Shown: positions 29,848 through 40,482 of the stretch, piece after piece
Position numbering within the stretch: the stretch's first letter is position 1
Layout of the letters: each line of letters starts with the position of its first letter
Source of the DNA: Ottelia alismoides
Taxonomy: Eukaryota; Streptophyta; Magnoliopsida; Alismatales; Hydrocharitaceae
Direction of reading: 5' to 3'
DNA: 64,000 bases
Assembly (NCBI GenBank): GCA_037367405.1
Contig: JAZKJV010005755.1
Coordinates: forward strand, 310,001 to 374,000
Notes under the pieces: generated by a model
What the model was told of the DNA's origin: nothing
What the model saw: the letters and a program-made list of their open reading frames with translations, nothing else
The model's database searches: none
Translations under genes and position numbers: made by a program

Positions 29848-29893
29848 ATGGCGCGGTACTTAGGAATGTTAGCGAAAGCGACATTGAAGATTT

Positions 29894-30854
29894 ATGACAA
29901 GTAAACAAGCGAACCGTGTGCTCGTTGTGAGATAGCGAGCCACTCATTCTGCGCGTCTACGCTACTCAGTTAAGTCGCTTTTAACGCAATCAACACAGCA
30001 GCAAATGCGAATGAAGCCCTTGAGTTTTTGCATGAGCGTGGACCTTACGCGGTGATGGTCTCGGACATGTTGCTGTCGGATTGCGACGGCGCTGAGTTCT
30101 TCACCAAAGTTCGTTCGGCTTATCCTGACACTGTGCGCGTGTTGCTAACCGCCGAATCGAAAACGGAAGAAGTTGGTCGGGTGATCAATGAAGGCGGGGT
30201 TTTCCAATACCTTAGCAAGCCATGCACGTCGGATCGATTGGCAAAGTCAATCGAGATCGCCATCGAACGTTATCATCGCTGTCTCGTCGAAAAACAGTTC
30301 ATGACGGGGACGCTCATGCTGCAATCCAAATGCAACTCGATATCCTCGAGCATATGAATCCACCCGCACTCGAGAAAAGTCGTCGCACAGAGAAGGTTGT
30401 ACGATACTTGGTCGATCACCTTTCGCCACCTAACGGATGGATGATCAATCTTGCCGCGCGTTTGTCCCTGATCGGCGAAGCGATCCCCGGAAGCCAATCC
30501 GCAAGGTATGATTCAGCCGAAATCGGCGCAAAGATTTTAGGTCGCTTAACTCAGCTCCGTGAAAATCGTGACCTGATTCGCAAACAACGCAACCGTCCCA
30601 TGACAGCGCTGGATCCAACGGCGGGACGCATCCTACCGTTAGCTTTGCGTTATTGCGATTGGCTTGAGCAAGGTCTCGACCTGGTCATTGCATTAGGCAA
30701 AATGAGCGATGACATCGTGCCTGGTGAAGAGGAGATCGTGGAGAAACTCGCGCAGTATGTCTACGGACAACTTGGTGTATCCTCACAAACTCGCCCGGTC
30801 GTACCACCGATCGCCGCCTCAAATAACGTCGCTGCCAACGCAATGGTCCCGTAG
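29894..30854 (+). pseudogene. response regulator with degenerate HD-type output region, frameshifted near its start
   Basis: ATG at 29894 gives MTSKQANRVLVV, then the acidic pair is lost in a shift near 29925. From 30010 on the receiver is clear: VMVSDMLLSDCDG with the phospho-acceptor Asp, VLLTAES and QYLSKPC with the conserved Lys. A second shift lies near 30315. The C-terminal 170 residues are helical (LDILEHMNPPALEKSRRTEKVVRYLV; NLAARLSLIGEAIPG) and resemble RpfG-like HD output domains, but the HD metal ligands are not present. It follows the Hpt-like gene by 46 bp and is its probable partner. Confidence 0.7.
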
Positions 30855-30873
30855 AAGTTGCACGTTCTTTTGC

Positions 30874-30925
30874 GCCACCCGCCCGCTTGCGGGAGGGTCG
30901 GACGCCGTAGCGGCCGGGGAGGGTC
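30874..30925. repeat. GC-rich dispersed repeat (GGACGCCGTAGCGGCCGGGG family)
   Basis: CCCGCCCGCTTGCGGGAGGG followed by TCGGACGCCGTAGCGGCC and GGGGAGGGT. CCGCTTGCGG is a local palindrome. Near-identical copies are at 40330-40380 (inverted) and 43205-43276, and a related piece at 19780-19805. All lie just outside gene ends. Confidence 0.8.
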
Positions 30926-30957
30926 TCATTTAACCAATAAATTGCACCAGATCCATC

Positions 30958-31046
30958 CACAGCGGTGGACGGCGAACCGTAGCAATTTTACAGTCCACCG
31001 TCTGGCGACGGTGGCTACAATTCACCGTCTGGCGACGGTGGCTACT
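30958..31046. repeat. CCGTCTGGCGACGGTGGCTA repeats, two full copies plus a diverged one
   Basis: CACCGTCTGGCGACGGTGGC occurs twice (around 31000 and 31025), preceded by a diverged inverted piece (CACAGCGGTGGACGGC). The last copy ends GGCTACTGACGC and its CTA is, on the minus strand, the TAG stop of the secreted protein at 31042-32433. The same family forms the inverted repeat at 14570-14633. Confidence 0.8.
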
Positions 31047-32433
31047 GACGCTTTTTAGCGCTGTCGGATGCCTGTGCTGACTTCAGAGTCGTCGACTCGG
31101 GTAGATAGAACTGGAATGACGAAGCGATCTGTGCGTCTGCCGCACCGAACTCTTCACTCCGTTTCGTTTCATAAGTGAATGTGGCAGCAACTCGCTTGCC
31201 TGAATCATCCGAGAAGTGCAAGTAGCACCAAGTGACAGGTACGTCTTCAACGTTCCTTGTACGGTAGTTCGCAGAATGCGAACCTTGGAATCATGGCACG
31301 TTCTTCTGCATCTAAAACGCGTTAAACTGCTTGCCCAATGCTTTGCGTACATCCGCTTGAAAAGCCTCGAGCGTTAGCTGCTCTCCTGGCTTCAGTGGTG
31401 TCAGCAAGCGGAACTCGCATTGGGCAATGATTTGATCCTGTTGGATCATACGCATTACGGTCAGTCGTGAAGAGTCAGAGATCAAACGCCAATTGCGATT
31501 CGCCAGCAATGAGAACCCTGCTCCACCGCGAGTATCGACCAATAGCCGCTCTGGATTGATTGCCTCCGCAATGTTGATCGGTTCTGCCTTAATCGTGCAC
31601 TCCTCGGCCGTGAGTGGCTTGCGCACCATCTTCAACTGGCAACCGATTTCGAAACCCGGTTCGGCTTTCCCGATCGCGCGATGTTCCTTAATGGACATCG
31701 CAACCCACGTCACCGTTTGGATGTGCGATCATATTGCACTTTCGCAGCAATCGTGAGTCAGTTTGAACGCTGTTACTGACCCTTTCAATCCTCCGGCGAT
31801 TTCAAACTTTGCGAGTTTGCCGTCGACCGACGCTAGTTTGGCGATCACGTCGGATTTATCAACCGCATCGAGATCTAAACATGCACACAGCGTTGATGAG
31901 TCAACTGTCCAAGTGTCACCGGACTTTCACAGCTTGGCTTGGTAACAAACGCTCCCTTGCGAAACTGACAATTGGGGTTCTCAATAACTCGACTTCTTCT
32001 GTCGTCAGCAAGAATTCATCGTTATGACAGATAGCGCGTCCAGAATCAGCGCGAACAGCAATCATTCTCGCTTCGGGGCGTAATACTAAAGCCAATTTGT
32101 CGCGTTGGATGGTACCTTCGCTCTTCGCTTCCAAGTAAATCCGCCGTGCGGCAACGGCCAATTGATCACGTCGCGTAACGCGTTCTTGATACTCGTGGGT
32201 CGAATTCGCTTTCAAAGGCACGCGATGGGGTTGCCATCCGCTGTCCCCGATGATTTAGGCAACTCGATCTGCCCTTCCATCGTGACTTCCATGCGAACTT
32301 GATAGTCCGATTGTTCAGACCCTGGTTCGAGCTTTAGAGCACCGGTGGTTGGCTCAGCCCCCCACCCCGTACTTGCGAGAATCGCGCTTGAGGAACCAAG
32401 TATCCATTGTCGACGCGTTAGATTCGGTAACAT
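31042..32433 (-). pseudogene. secreted protein of unknown function, frameshifted
   Basis: Start at 32433 gives MLPNLTRRQWILGSSSAILASTGWG, a twin-arginine-like signal. Pieces in order: SDYQVRMEVTMEGQIELPKS, YQERVTRRDQLAVAARRIYLEAKSEGTIQ, LLTTEEVELLRTPIV, FEIGCQLKMVRKPLTAEECTI, LISDSSRLTVMRMIQQDQII, and a last piece ending QIASSFQFYLPES. Beta-rich, about 440-460 aa. At least four shifts. The stop codon is supplied by a dispersed repeat. No known domain recognised. The presence of a paired design (two beta domains with basic linkers) is only an impression. Confidence 0.55.
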
Positions 32434-32562
32434 GGGCAGATCGCGATACGAAAAAGGCAACAAAAACCGTCACTGTCGGCATAACCCTTTCGTTGAAATC
32501 GGACGGTCGGCCCCGTCCGCATCACAGAAAAAGCGATCGAGCTATCGAGCCGAGCGTACGGC

Positions 32563-32787
32563 TTAGCAATCGTCTTTGCTTTCTAACCGAGCGGCGCGAG
32601 ACCGTAACGTCATCCACACCACTGCTGCAACGGACGCCGCCGCTAAACCCCATGCCAATAGATGCAAAGGTTCTGAAGTAAAATTGCTCGACCGACTGTG
32701 GATCCGTAGTCCCATGGCCGGGATGCCCCAAGTCACAGAAACCAGGGAAGTTGCAATGACGAACAAGCCGGCGAGACGACGAAACAT
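32563..32787 (-). CDS. small two-TM membrane protein, 74 aa
   Basis: Start chosen at 32787 (MFRRLAGLFVIATSLVSVTWG), because the 12 residues upstream have no hydrophobic character. First membrane segment at residues 5-25, second at about 43-62 (HLLAWGLAAASVAAVVWMTL), then a basic tail SRAARLESK. No family recognised. It stands alone between the secreted unknown and the transposase region. Confidence 0.5.
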   Translation of the reverse strand: MFRRLAGLFVIATSLVSVTWGIPAMGLRIHSRSSNFTSEPLHLLAWGLAAASVAAVVWMTLRSRAARLESKDDC

Positions 32788-32868
32788 CGGTTTATCCTGT
32801 AAACAAGTCCACGTAAACCGCACAAACTACCACCGCTGTCGTTTTTCGCTAGGTAGCTGCCTCCCCTT

Positions 32869-32892
32869 CAAACTTCAAACTTCAAACTTCCT
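32869..32892. repeat. CTTCAAA heptamer array, three copies
   Basis: About three tandem copies of the 7-bp unit CTTCAAA end here, 16 bp before the 3' end of the transposase gene. A matching array is at 34289-34314 on the other side of that gene and the longest at 40415-40480. Confidence 0.8.
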
Positions 32893-32907
32893 GATCTCTA
32901 ACGTTTT

Positions 32908-34290
32908 CTAGGTACTGGATTTTGCAGGGTCTTGTACCCTCGCATGGATGCGGCCAACATCAGGTTCTCTGCCCAGTGTGGGCTGTAAAATCTTCTTTGA
33001 AAGTCTGTGCGCTGGACATGTCGCCTTTCGTTTTAAACCAGATCTCGGGGCAAATGGACGAAAGTTGTATAGCAATGCGATGCCACGTAGATGTAACTCG
33101 GACGATCGGCGGTGGCCGTGCAATCCCACGTCCTGAGTAGAGGACACGTTTAATTCGATTCATGGGCCGATCTACTTGATTGCTTGTTCGGTAGCAATTG
33201 GGGTGATCGTATGCGATCGGTATTGGTCATCTCGCTTCCATAGTTTCGATGTCATCTCAACTACGTAATGCCTTCCACTGTTGGCTCTCAAACCATGCGC
33301 GGAGCGGTCCATTCGTTGAAGGAAATCTTGCGAGGAACTGGCGAAGTAAACTTCCCATATCCGCTTGTGCAGCTCGAATTCCTTGAAACACCGATCTCGT
33401 ACTTTTAGAATCCATGGAGGAAACAAAGTACAATCGAGATGGGAAGGAAACAAGCTTAGAAATGCATTTTGCGGTTGACCACCACCCGTCGGTATTCACC
33501 GACTTAGGTGTATAGTCGGCGTCTACGTCCCGGGCTTCTTTTGCAAAAACCCATAGGCTTGAGCGAGATGTGGCTCATCAGCCTCTTTACTCAAGCTAAT
33601 TCCAAGGATGCATCCTCCAGCAGCGGTCATGCCGACATAGCCCTTGCTACCGGACCAATCAACATGATGCTCGTCAGCGGCCAAGTGATCAGGCATCTGC
33701 TGGCTTGTCTGAACCGTCGTACCTACCAAGGAATTCCTGCCGAGTTGTTCCAATTGTCGATACCAATACATTTCATCACGGCCAAAGATCTTGCAGACGA
33801 TCCACAATGGAACGCCCAGCGAGAGGAGCAGCCAAGGTCCTTCCAAGTCCTTCACATAAGCAGTCATATAAGGCGCGACAAAGCTTGGTCTCAGCGTCCA
33901 TTTTTTCTTGTCGCGTGTCACAAGCTGCCGCAACCGTACTCCAGGTCGTTTGACTGACTCAGGCAAGCGACCTGGCAAGCGAGAAACCTTGGCAATACAG
34001 GCTGGAAACAATTCAGGATGGGCAGCAATTTGTTTTTCGAGCAGGCGACGGACTTTCAATGCGTCCATCCCATATGGCATCATACTCTTCTCGAGTAATC
34101 GCAACACAAATCTGCCGCCCTCCGCCTGCGAAGCGTGGGAGATCCGGTTGATTAAACTCTCGCGTGCACGATCGGGGTGTCTTAGCTGCATCCATGCTTT
34201 CCTCACCAGTCTTGTGGTAAAGAAAGTGAGCAAGTTTGGTGAGTTAAGGCTACCCCGATTTTTGTACCTAGAATCCGTTAGTGTCAGCAA
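32908..34290 (-). pseudogene. DDE-type transposase-like protein, frameshifted
   Basis: The reading is continuous from 34290 to 33523 (VRKAWMQLRHPDRARESLI, PSFVAPYMTAYVKDLEGPW, QMPDHLAADEHHVDWSGSKG, YVGMTAAGGCILGISLS), then resumes in other frames as DADYTPKSVNTDGW, LFPPWILKVRDRCFKEFELHKRIWEVY and VDRPMNRIKRVLYSTQD, ending with ELHLRGIALLYNFRPFAP. The ADEHH...NTDGW...KIRDRC-type order matches a transposase family I know from cyanobacteria and Planctomycetes, whose formal IS name I cannot give. The Asp residues in ADEHH and NTDGW are candidate catalytic acids. Three or four shifts. CTTCAAA arrays flank it; terminal inverted repeats were not found by eye. Confidence 0.6.
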
Positions 34291-34314
34291 ACTTCAAACT
34301 TCAAACTTCAGCCT
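34289..34314. repeat. CTTCAAA heptamer array upstream of the transposase
   Basis: Three tandem CTTCAAA units (CAAACTTCAAACTTCAAACT) directly before the transposase start on the minus strand, followed by CACCCCTCACTCCTC-rich sequence that encodes the end of the amidohydrolase. Confidence 0.8.
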
Positions 34315-34320
34315 CACCCC

Positions 34321-35494
34321 TCACTCCTCGCTCCTCATCCTCTCCCCTACCCCGGGGACGATACGCGCGGCGTTTTCATTGTAAATCTTTCGCAACACAT
34401 CATCCGGAAGGTAAACGCCATAGATTCGCCATAGACCCTGAGGTGGAAAAGGCTGTTCTGCATAGGGAAAATACTCGTCGCGAGTTTCCAGAAATCGCCA
34501 GTAATACTGAATTCGAGTCTCTGGCCAAGGACCATCGGTTCCAAACATCACGCGATCCGCATACTTGATCAGAAAGTCTCTTGATGAATACGGTTGCCGT
34601 CCCAATTCATTTATGCGGCTTGCAAATCAACGTACAAGTTTGGATAACGATCGAGCCAAGTGGCAACGGTCGTTAAATCTTCAGAGTTGTTTGCCACGTG
34701 GGCACCGATGAAATTCGTCTTCGGATGCCGTTCGATCACGCGATTGCGAGCTTCCAAAAGCGCCTCACGTCGTGGAAACTTTGGATCTGCAAAACTCCAT
34801 TGAGGCCTGCCGTTGAAGCTCTTCATAACGTTCATTCGTTGGCGTAATGGGTTCAAAGAATGCCTTTGGATCTGCTGTATGAATCAGCACGGGCAACCCC
34901 AATTCGCCACATGTTCGCCAAATCGGATCGAATCGTGGATCATCGATTTTTATCAAGTCCCCTTGGGAAATCTCGATACTGAAGTCCGAAGTCCTTGAAA
35001 ATCTTCAAGCCAGAGATACCTCGCGACTTTGCGTCGCGGAGTGCAAGCACCATTTCATGGACAAAGCCCGGTTGATTACAGGCCCACGTTTCCGGTTTAT
35101 CGGCGTCCCTTTACCTTGAAAATCCAAATGCGCAAAAACCACGAAGCGATCCCGATGCTTGTCCCACAAGTACTTCAGATGATCTTCCAATTCTGACCCC
35201 AGCTTGGCATCCATACTGACACAAACGCGATTTGATTCCGATCCATTAGTGCAACAAAGTCTTCGAGCGCTTGTGGATTGTGTTTGAGTCGAAAGTAAAA
35301 ATGCGTGTGAACGTCCACAACGGGGAACTTGGCTCGAGTTAGCGATGTCTCGGGAACGACCAACTGAGGTCGCGGCAAAAAACTTCGAAGTGGCAGTCAG
35401 GGGGTTCAGATTCGCTGGGCTTTTGCGTGTTCTGCGCAGACACCACCGAAGAAACCAGGGCGAGCGTCATACAAATGGATAGAATGGATTTCAC
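34321..35494 (-). pseudogene. secreted amidohydrolase family 2 protein, frameshifted
   Basis: GTG at 35494 opens a signal peptide (KSILSICMTLALVSSVVSAQ). The amidohydrolase metal site starts at VVDVHTHFYFR (H-x-H). Further parts are DRFVVFAHLDF, LGLPVLIHTADPKAFFEP, NFIGAHVANNSEDL and MFGTDGPWPETRIQYYWRFLET with the last metal Asp, then GVYLPDDVLRKIYNENAARIVPG. About 380 aa with shifts near 35200, 35000, 34850 and 34608. Members hydrolyse or decarboxylate small ring compounds; the substrate is unknown. The 5' side carries two copies of the ATAGGCGTCCCGCC repeat. Confidence 0.8.
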
Positions 35495-35510
35495 GACGAT
35501 ACTCAACGTG

Positions 35511-35646
35511 GGATAGGCGTCCCGCCTGTCAGGATGTGGGATAGGCGTCCCGCCTGTCAAGGAAAGACTTTTGACTTTGGCCTTCTGACTTTAGACTTTA
35601 CGTCTTCAGCAGACACCCCAAAGTCCAAAGCCTAAAGTCTAAAGCC
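35511..35646. repeat. repeat cluster between divergent genes
   Basis: Two copies of GTGGGATAGGCGTCCCGCCT (35511 region and 35531-35562), then an inverted repeat of the ACTTTAGACTTTA type: GACTTTGGCCTTCTGACTTT on the left against AAAGTCCAAAGCCTAAAGTC on the right (35566-35646). It occupies the divergent promoter region of the amidohydrolase and the sensor kinase. The same two elements occur together at 41467-41545. Confidence 0.8.
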
Positions 35647-35678
35647 TCCCTTACGCCTTCCTAACTTTAACTTGCTGC

Positions 35679-37899
35679 ATGTCGAACGAACACACACAAC
35701 ACCAATCGGTGGGAGAGCAGTTGGAAGCGGAGAGGCTGAGCCTTGAAGCGACCTCCCCCCGACCGAAGTTCCTGGGTATCGCATTGAGCGTTTCATCGGC
35801 GCTGGAGCTTCGGGCAAGTGTGGGCCGCTCGCGACTTGAACACCGGCCGACGTGTTGCAATCAAGTTCTATCTACATCGGCAGCGGCGTGAATTGGCAGT
35901 TGTTGAGCCGAGAAGTCAAGAACTTGGTCGCGATGAGCGCCGACCGATACATTCGTTCAAGTTTTGGAGGTGGGTTGGGAGAGCGAACCGCCGTATTATG
36001 TGATGGAATACATCGAAAGCGGTTCATTGGAAGATACGCTTCGATCTTGCGGTCGCTTGCCCGTGGCTCAGTGCGTCACGCTTATCCAAGAACTCGCCAT
36101 CGGTTTGAACCATTGTCATCAGAAAGGCGTTCTACACTGTGATTTAAAACCAGCAAACGTTCTGCTTGATAATGAACTTCGTCCACGCTTGGCAGACTTT
36201 GGTCAAAGCCGCATGACGCGTGAGCAAACCCCTGCCCTCGGGACCTTGTTTTACATGGCCCCCGAGCAAGCGGACTTGAGTGCGACACCCGACGCGCGCT
36301 GGGGACGTCTATGGTCTCGGCGCTATTCTGTATCGCATGCTCACAGGTAATGCACCGCATCGCCATAGTGAGATGCTGAAACAAATCGATACGCAAGGAT
36401 CATTGCCACGTAGGTTTAAACCATTATCGCGACATGATCGTCGCTCATGGTGTCCCAAAGAACATCGCAAAGTTGCTGGAGTGGATCGCCCCCTCGCAGA
36501 AATCGTCGAGAGCTGTTTGCATCCCGATCCTGAAAAACGATTTCAAAACGTACAGCAAGTGCTACAAAAGCTTGAACGGCGCGATGCACAGCGCGAGCGT
36601 CGTCCACTGATGTTACTCGGTATTGTCGGACCGATGTTATTACTCCTCACGACATGTATCTTTGCCTCGAGAAAGTTTACTTCAAGCGCGACGACAGACG
36701 ACGGCAGCACTTCAAGATCGCACTCTCGAAAGTTGTCGCTTTGCGCGAAGTTTGGTTTCGAGTACCCTCGAAGGTGATTTGCGGACTTACTTCAATACGA
36801 TCGGTAGCGAAGCCCAGCAGAAGGGCTGCTTGAGAACCTCGACAAATACAACAAACGTGTGCCGGATGGCGTCGACAAGTCATGCCGGGACAAAACGATA
36901 AACGTGTACTCGATGCACTTTTGGCGTCTCCTGAAGCGGAAGGACTTCATGGGTACTTGCATGATCGTTTGAAACTTTATGGGTCACGTGACGCTTGGAA
37001 TCAGAATCGTCCCGTCTTTGCAACATTGTTTGTGACCGATCGGCGGGGAACCATCATTGCTATTGCGTATGCCGATGATCCAGGTCAAGAACAGACGAGT
37101 CTCGGTCGCAACTTTGCTTATCGAACCTATTTTCATGGTGGGCGCAAAGAGCTACCACATGAATTGGATCCGGAAGCGGTTCGACCGTTGCGCACGACCA
37201 ACCTCTCCGCCCCTTTCCAAAGTACGGCAACCTACCTTGTGGAAGTTGCCGTAAGCACTCCGATTTATCTTCCCGGTAACGAATCTGAAGTTCCCGATGG
37301 AGTGTTTGTCGCCACGATTAACTTGGGAGATTTCCGGTTACTGCATACCAGGTTCGCAAGAATCGCCATCACAAGTCGCCGTGTTGGTCGACTCTCGCAA
37401 TGAAGGTGCCGAAGGTAATATTCGCGAGCGAGGGACCATTCTGCAGCACCCGGTCTTGGTGCAACGATCAGCTCGCGGAATGTCATCGTTGAATGAAGTA
37501 TATACGCTTAGCCCTGAGCAGCTTGAAGATTTGTTCGATGCTGGCCAGATCGATTATCAGGACCCTTTGGGCGCTGCGCCGGGAGGTGAAGGGTATCGAG
37601 TAAATGGATCGCTACGGCTCAACGGTAACGTTGCCTTCGACCGGAAACGTCGATTCTGAAGGGGATGTGCAAGCGTCTGACTTGACGGTACTTGTGCAGT
37701 ATAAAATGGATGAAGTGTTGCAACCGGTCGGTGCCCTCGTCGATCGATTGTTACTCGAAGGTGGAGTGACCGTTGGATGCATTTTGCTCGTGACGTTCAT
37801 CCTATGGTATTTTGTGATGCGGGCCGTCGATGAACCCGCACGTGAACCCTCCCCAAAGACGCTCGCCCGGATTGCCTTCCCACCGAAACGGTGCGCTGA
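35679..37899 (+). pseudogene. membrane Ser/Thr protein kinase with extracellular Cache-like sensor, frameshifted
   Basis: An STK of the planctomycete receptor type. The G-loop YRIERFIGAGASGKVWAARD is split by shifts; VAIKFY carries the ATP-binding Lys. The catalytic loop is HCDLKPANVLLDN, so the usual HRD Arg is Cys (a non-RD kinase); ADFGQSR and GTLFYMAPEQ follow. A membrane segment (PLMLLGIVGPMLLLLTTCIF) precedes a sensor region of about 250 residues (LLASPEAEGLHGYLHDRL, PVFATLFVTDRRGTIIAIA, LGRNFAYRTYFHGG), typical of double-Cache domains, and a second membrane segment (GGVTVGCILLVTFILWYFVM). About eight shifts. The TGA overlaps the next ATG (TGATG at 37897), implying coupling. Confidence 0.82.
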
Positions 37900-39695
37900 T
37901 GTGTTGGTCGATTACTCGTCATGTTTTGTCAACCATAGTGGCATTGGCTTGCTTTAATGCGTCCGAAACAAAATCGTTTGCAACATCACCCGATACTCCA
38001 CGACTCAGCGAAGCAAACACAGGCTTTCGTCGTCCTCAAGACATCATTACGGTTGGCCAGCACTTAGTTGTCGCATGTCAAACGCCACCATCGCTCGTCG
38101 TGCTTGACGCTTTTTCCGGAGAGCAAGAATGTTCATCGCCGTTTGATGGGATGCCGGTAAAGCTGTTACCGTTGGCCGATGAACAATGGATTGTAGTCGA
38201 TCAAGCGAATCATCGCTTGGCCTGGTATCGCTTTGATTCGCGTCAAGTCAAGGAAGTACGAAGCATCGCTTGCATTCAAGACCCGCTTGACGTTGCAATG
38301 ACAAACCAAGGGTTGATTGTCTCGGGACGTTGGTCGCGTCAAGTCGCTTGTTATGCCCCTTCAAAACCATGGCAACACGATTATCGCGAACTTTGGAAGA
38401 CCGATATTAAATTTTGCACCCGGATGTATTCACGAACTTGGTTCTGAAAGCTACTCATCGTTGCCGATTACTATGGATGCCAATGGGCGACACTGAACAT
38501 CGAAAATGGTAAAGAGAAGTTTCGGCATCAGTTCTTTGGGCATCGGATGCGTGGGTTTATTGAAGACCCTCAAGGTTATCTGGTGGTATCTCATCAATTG
38601 CTCAACGCAACTTCGCGAACCGTCAAAGAAGATCTGCATTGGGGCATCACTTTATCAAATGATGTGCGTTGGTTGCGACGTGATCATGTTACGAGCGATC
38701 AACCTCAAGCGTTCTTTCGAGACTCACGCATTGATCGCATCGGTGAAGTGGGAAATGGTTCTGCAGAACCAAATGACCTGTGCGTTGCTTCTGATGGAAC
38801 GGTGGTTGTCGTGTGTGGTGGGACTAATGAAGTGGCCATTGGCAAACTATCCGATTTTGCCTTGCAGCGCACAACGGTCGACTTTAACCCCGTCGCAGTC
38901 ACGCTTTCTCCAGATGAACAAACGGCATGGATCGCATGTCGCTTCGATCATTCCGTCGTCGCCGTGAATATGAACACGCGCCGGGTCGAACAGCGCATTG
39001 CTTTGGGCAAAACGCGTGAATTAACCAGTGCTGAGCGCGGCGAGCAGTTGTTCCATGATGCCACGTTATCGCACGATGGCTGGATGACGTGCGCTAGCTG
39101 CCATCCCGATGGACATACCATACAGGACCGTTCCGACAATCTAAGTGATGGAGATTATGGCTCGCCCAAACGGATACCATCGTTGCTAGGGCGCGCTGGC
39201 ACTTCGCCGTATGGATGGTTGGGTACGGATGAACAGCTTGGGGCGCAGTTGCGACGGTCTATTCGGCACACGATGCAGTCCGATCGAACGCTATCGGATT
39301 TGGATGTCGCCGACTTGATTGCATACCTCCAATCGCTTCCCCCTCCCCCGCCTATTGCCGCGGTCCGCAATCAATGGGACCAAAAGCAAATTGACGCGGG
39401 TAGGGCGGTTTTCAAGCAAAGGAATTGCGCCGAATGCCATCAATCACCTAATTTCACGTCAAATGACTTACATGATGTGGGGACGTCAGATTCGGGGGGA
39501 CGCCATGCGTTTAATCCGCCCAGTTTGATTGGTGTAAGTCAAGCGGGGCCGGGGTATTTGCACGACGGGCGAGCGATCTCGCTCAGAGAGGTTTTCAGCA
39601 AGCACCATCATCCTTATGGAAACGCCCAGGGAAAGCGGGAGCCGATCAGCGAAGAAGAACTGACAGCACTATTGAAATATTTGGAAAGCCTATAA
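37899..39695 (+). pseudogene. beta-propeller protein with two haem-c motifs, frameshifted once or twice
   Basis: ATG at 37899 gives a signal peptide (CWSITRHVLSTIVALACFNAS). A propeller region follows (residues 40-360: PQDIITVGQHLVVACQTPPS; AEPNDLCVASDGTVVVVCGG; NPVAVTLSPDEQTAWIACRF). Then two cytochrome-c-like motifs: MTCASCHPDGHTIQD and RNCAECHQSPNFTS, with PSLIGVSQAGPGYLHDGRA as in MauG/cytochrome c peroxidase-type proteins. The frame is lost between 38410 and 38455 through an extra T and a missing A. About 598 aa. Probably a periplasmic di-haem oxidoreductase. It is co-transcribed with the kinase through the TGATG overlap. Confidence 0.82.
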
Positions 39696-39730
39696 AATCA
39701 GGGTCTCATCGAAACCTGAGAGGTTGACCA

Positions 39731-40321
39731 ATGGCACAACTGAAACGCCTCGAGATTGACTGGACCGAAATGGATTTTGCCTGGGATCCCTCGGGCATTG
39801 CAGGGGCCGGCGTGGACATCGAATGTTTCTTCAACATCGATACGGGTTTGATTGTTCGGATTGATGACGAGATTCAATCCCTATTGTCCATGATGGAAGA
39901 CGAAGCTTCTGAGGATGCTAAGCTTGCGTCGCAACCCTTCATTTCCGTTTTTCATGAGACGCCGACTTTTGTTGAAGCGCCCGATTGGATGAAGGAATCA
40001 TTGATCGAAGCGATCTCGGTGGTGCATAAGAATCAAGGGACTTCGAAGTACGTCGAGATTCCCCGATTCACAACGCGTGATCGAGTCGGCGCGCGACATG
40101 ACTTTATTGCCCAGCTAGACGCATCGCCGGAACGCGAAGCCCTTATTCAAGCGATGCGAGAGCCAAAGCCGTTACGAAGCTTTCGAGAAACGTTGCGACA
40201 ATACCCGCAGTTGGTCAAACGCTGGCACGAGTTCGAATCGCACTGGGAGATGCAAGTCATCACCGATTGGCTGGCCACACACGGCATCACCCCAGCCAAC
40301 CCACTCGAACTGAGCCTCTAA
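39731..40321 (+). CDS. UPF0158 family protein
   Basis: A 196-residue intact cytoplasmic protein. The layout fits UPF0158: an acidic first half with FFNIDTGLIVRID, a central YVEIPRFTTRDRVGARHDF segment and a C-terminal FRETLRQYPQLVKRWHEFE plus WLATHGI. Ribosome binding site GAGAGG before the ATG. The family has no established function. It lies 35 bp behind the cytochrome-propeller gene and may belong to the same transcript. Confidence 0.75.
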   Translation: MAQLKRLEIDWTEMDFAWDPSGIAGAGVDIECFFNIDTGLIVRIDDEIQSLLSMMEDEASEDAKLASQPFISVFHETPTFVEAPDWMKESLIEAISVVHKNQGTSKYVEIPRFTTRDRVGARHDFIAQLDASPEREALIQAMREPKPLRSFRETLRQYPQLVKRWHEFESHWEMQVITDWLATHGITPANPLELSL

Positions 40322-40329
40322 CCGCTACT

Positions 40330-40480
40330 CGCCCTCCCCGGCCGCTACGGCGTCCGGCCCTCCCGCAAGCGGGGCGGGTAGCTTTGAATCAAAACCCATC
40401 ACTCTTGAACCACGCTTCAAACTTCAAACTTCAAACTTCAAACTTCAAACTTCAAACTTCAAACTTCAAACTTCAAACTT
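40330..40480. repeat. GC-rich dispersed repeat followed by nine CTTCAAA heptamers
   Basis: CCTCCCCGGCCGCTACGGCG and the following CCGGCCCTCCCGCAAGCGGG (40330-40380) are the inverted form of the element at 30874 and 43205. From 40415 to 40480 the heptamer CTTCAAA is repeated about nine times without a break. Both lie between convergent genes. The unit is 7 bp, so a read-through would pass through all three frames. Confidence 0.9.
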
Positions 40481-40482
40481 CT

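Noticed and set aside
40415..40480. CTTCAAA heptamers as phase-variation switch of a gene
   Set aside because: The array lies between convergent genes and outside both reading frames, so slippage would not switch either.
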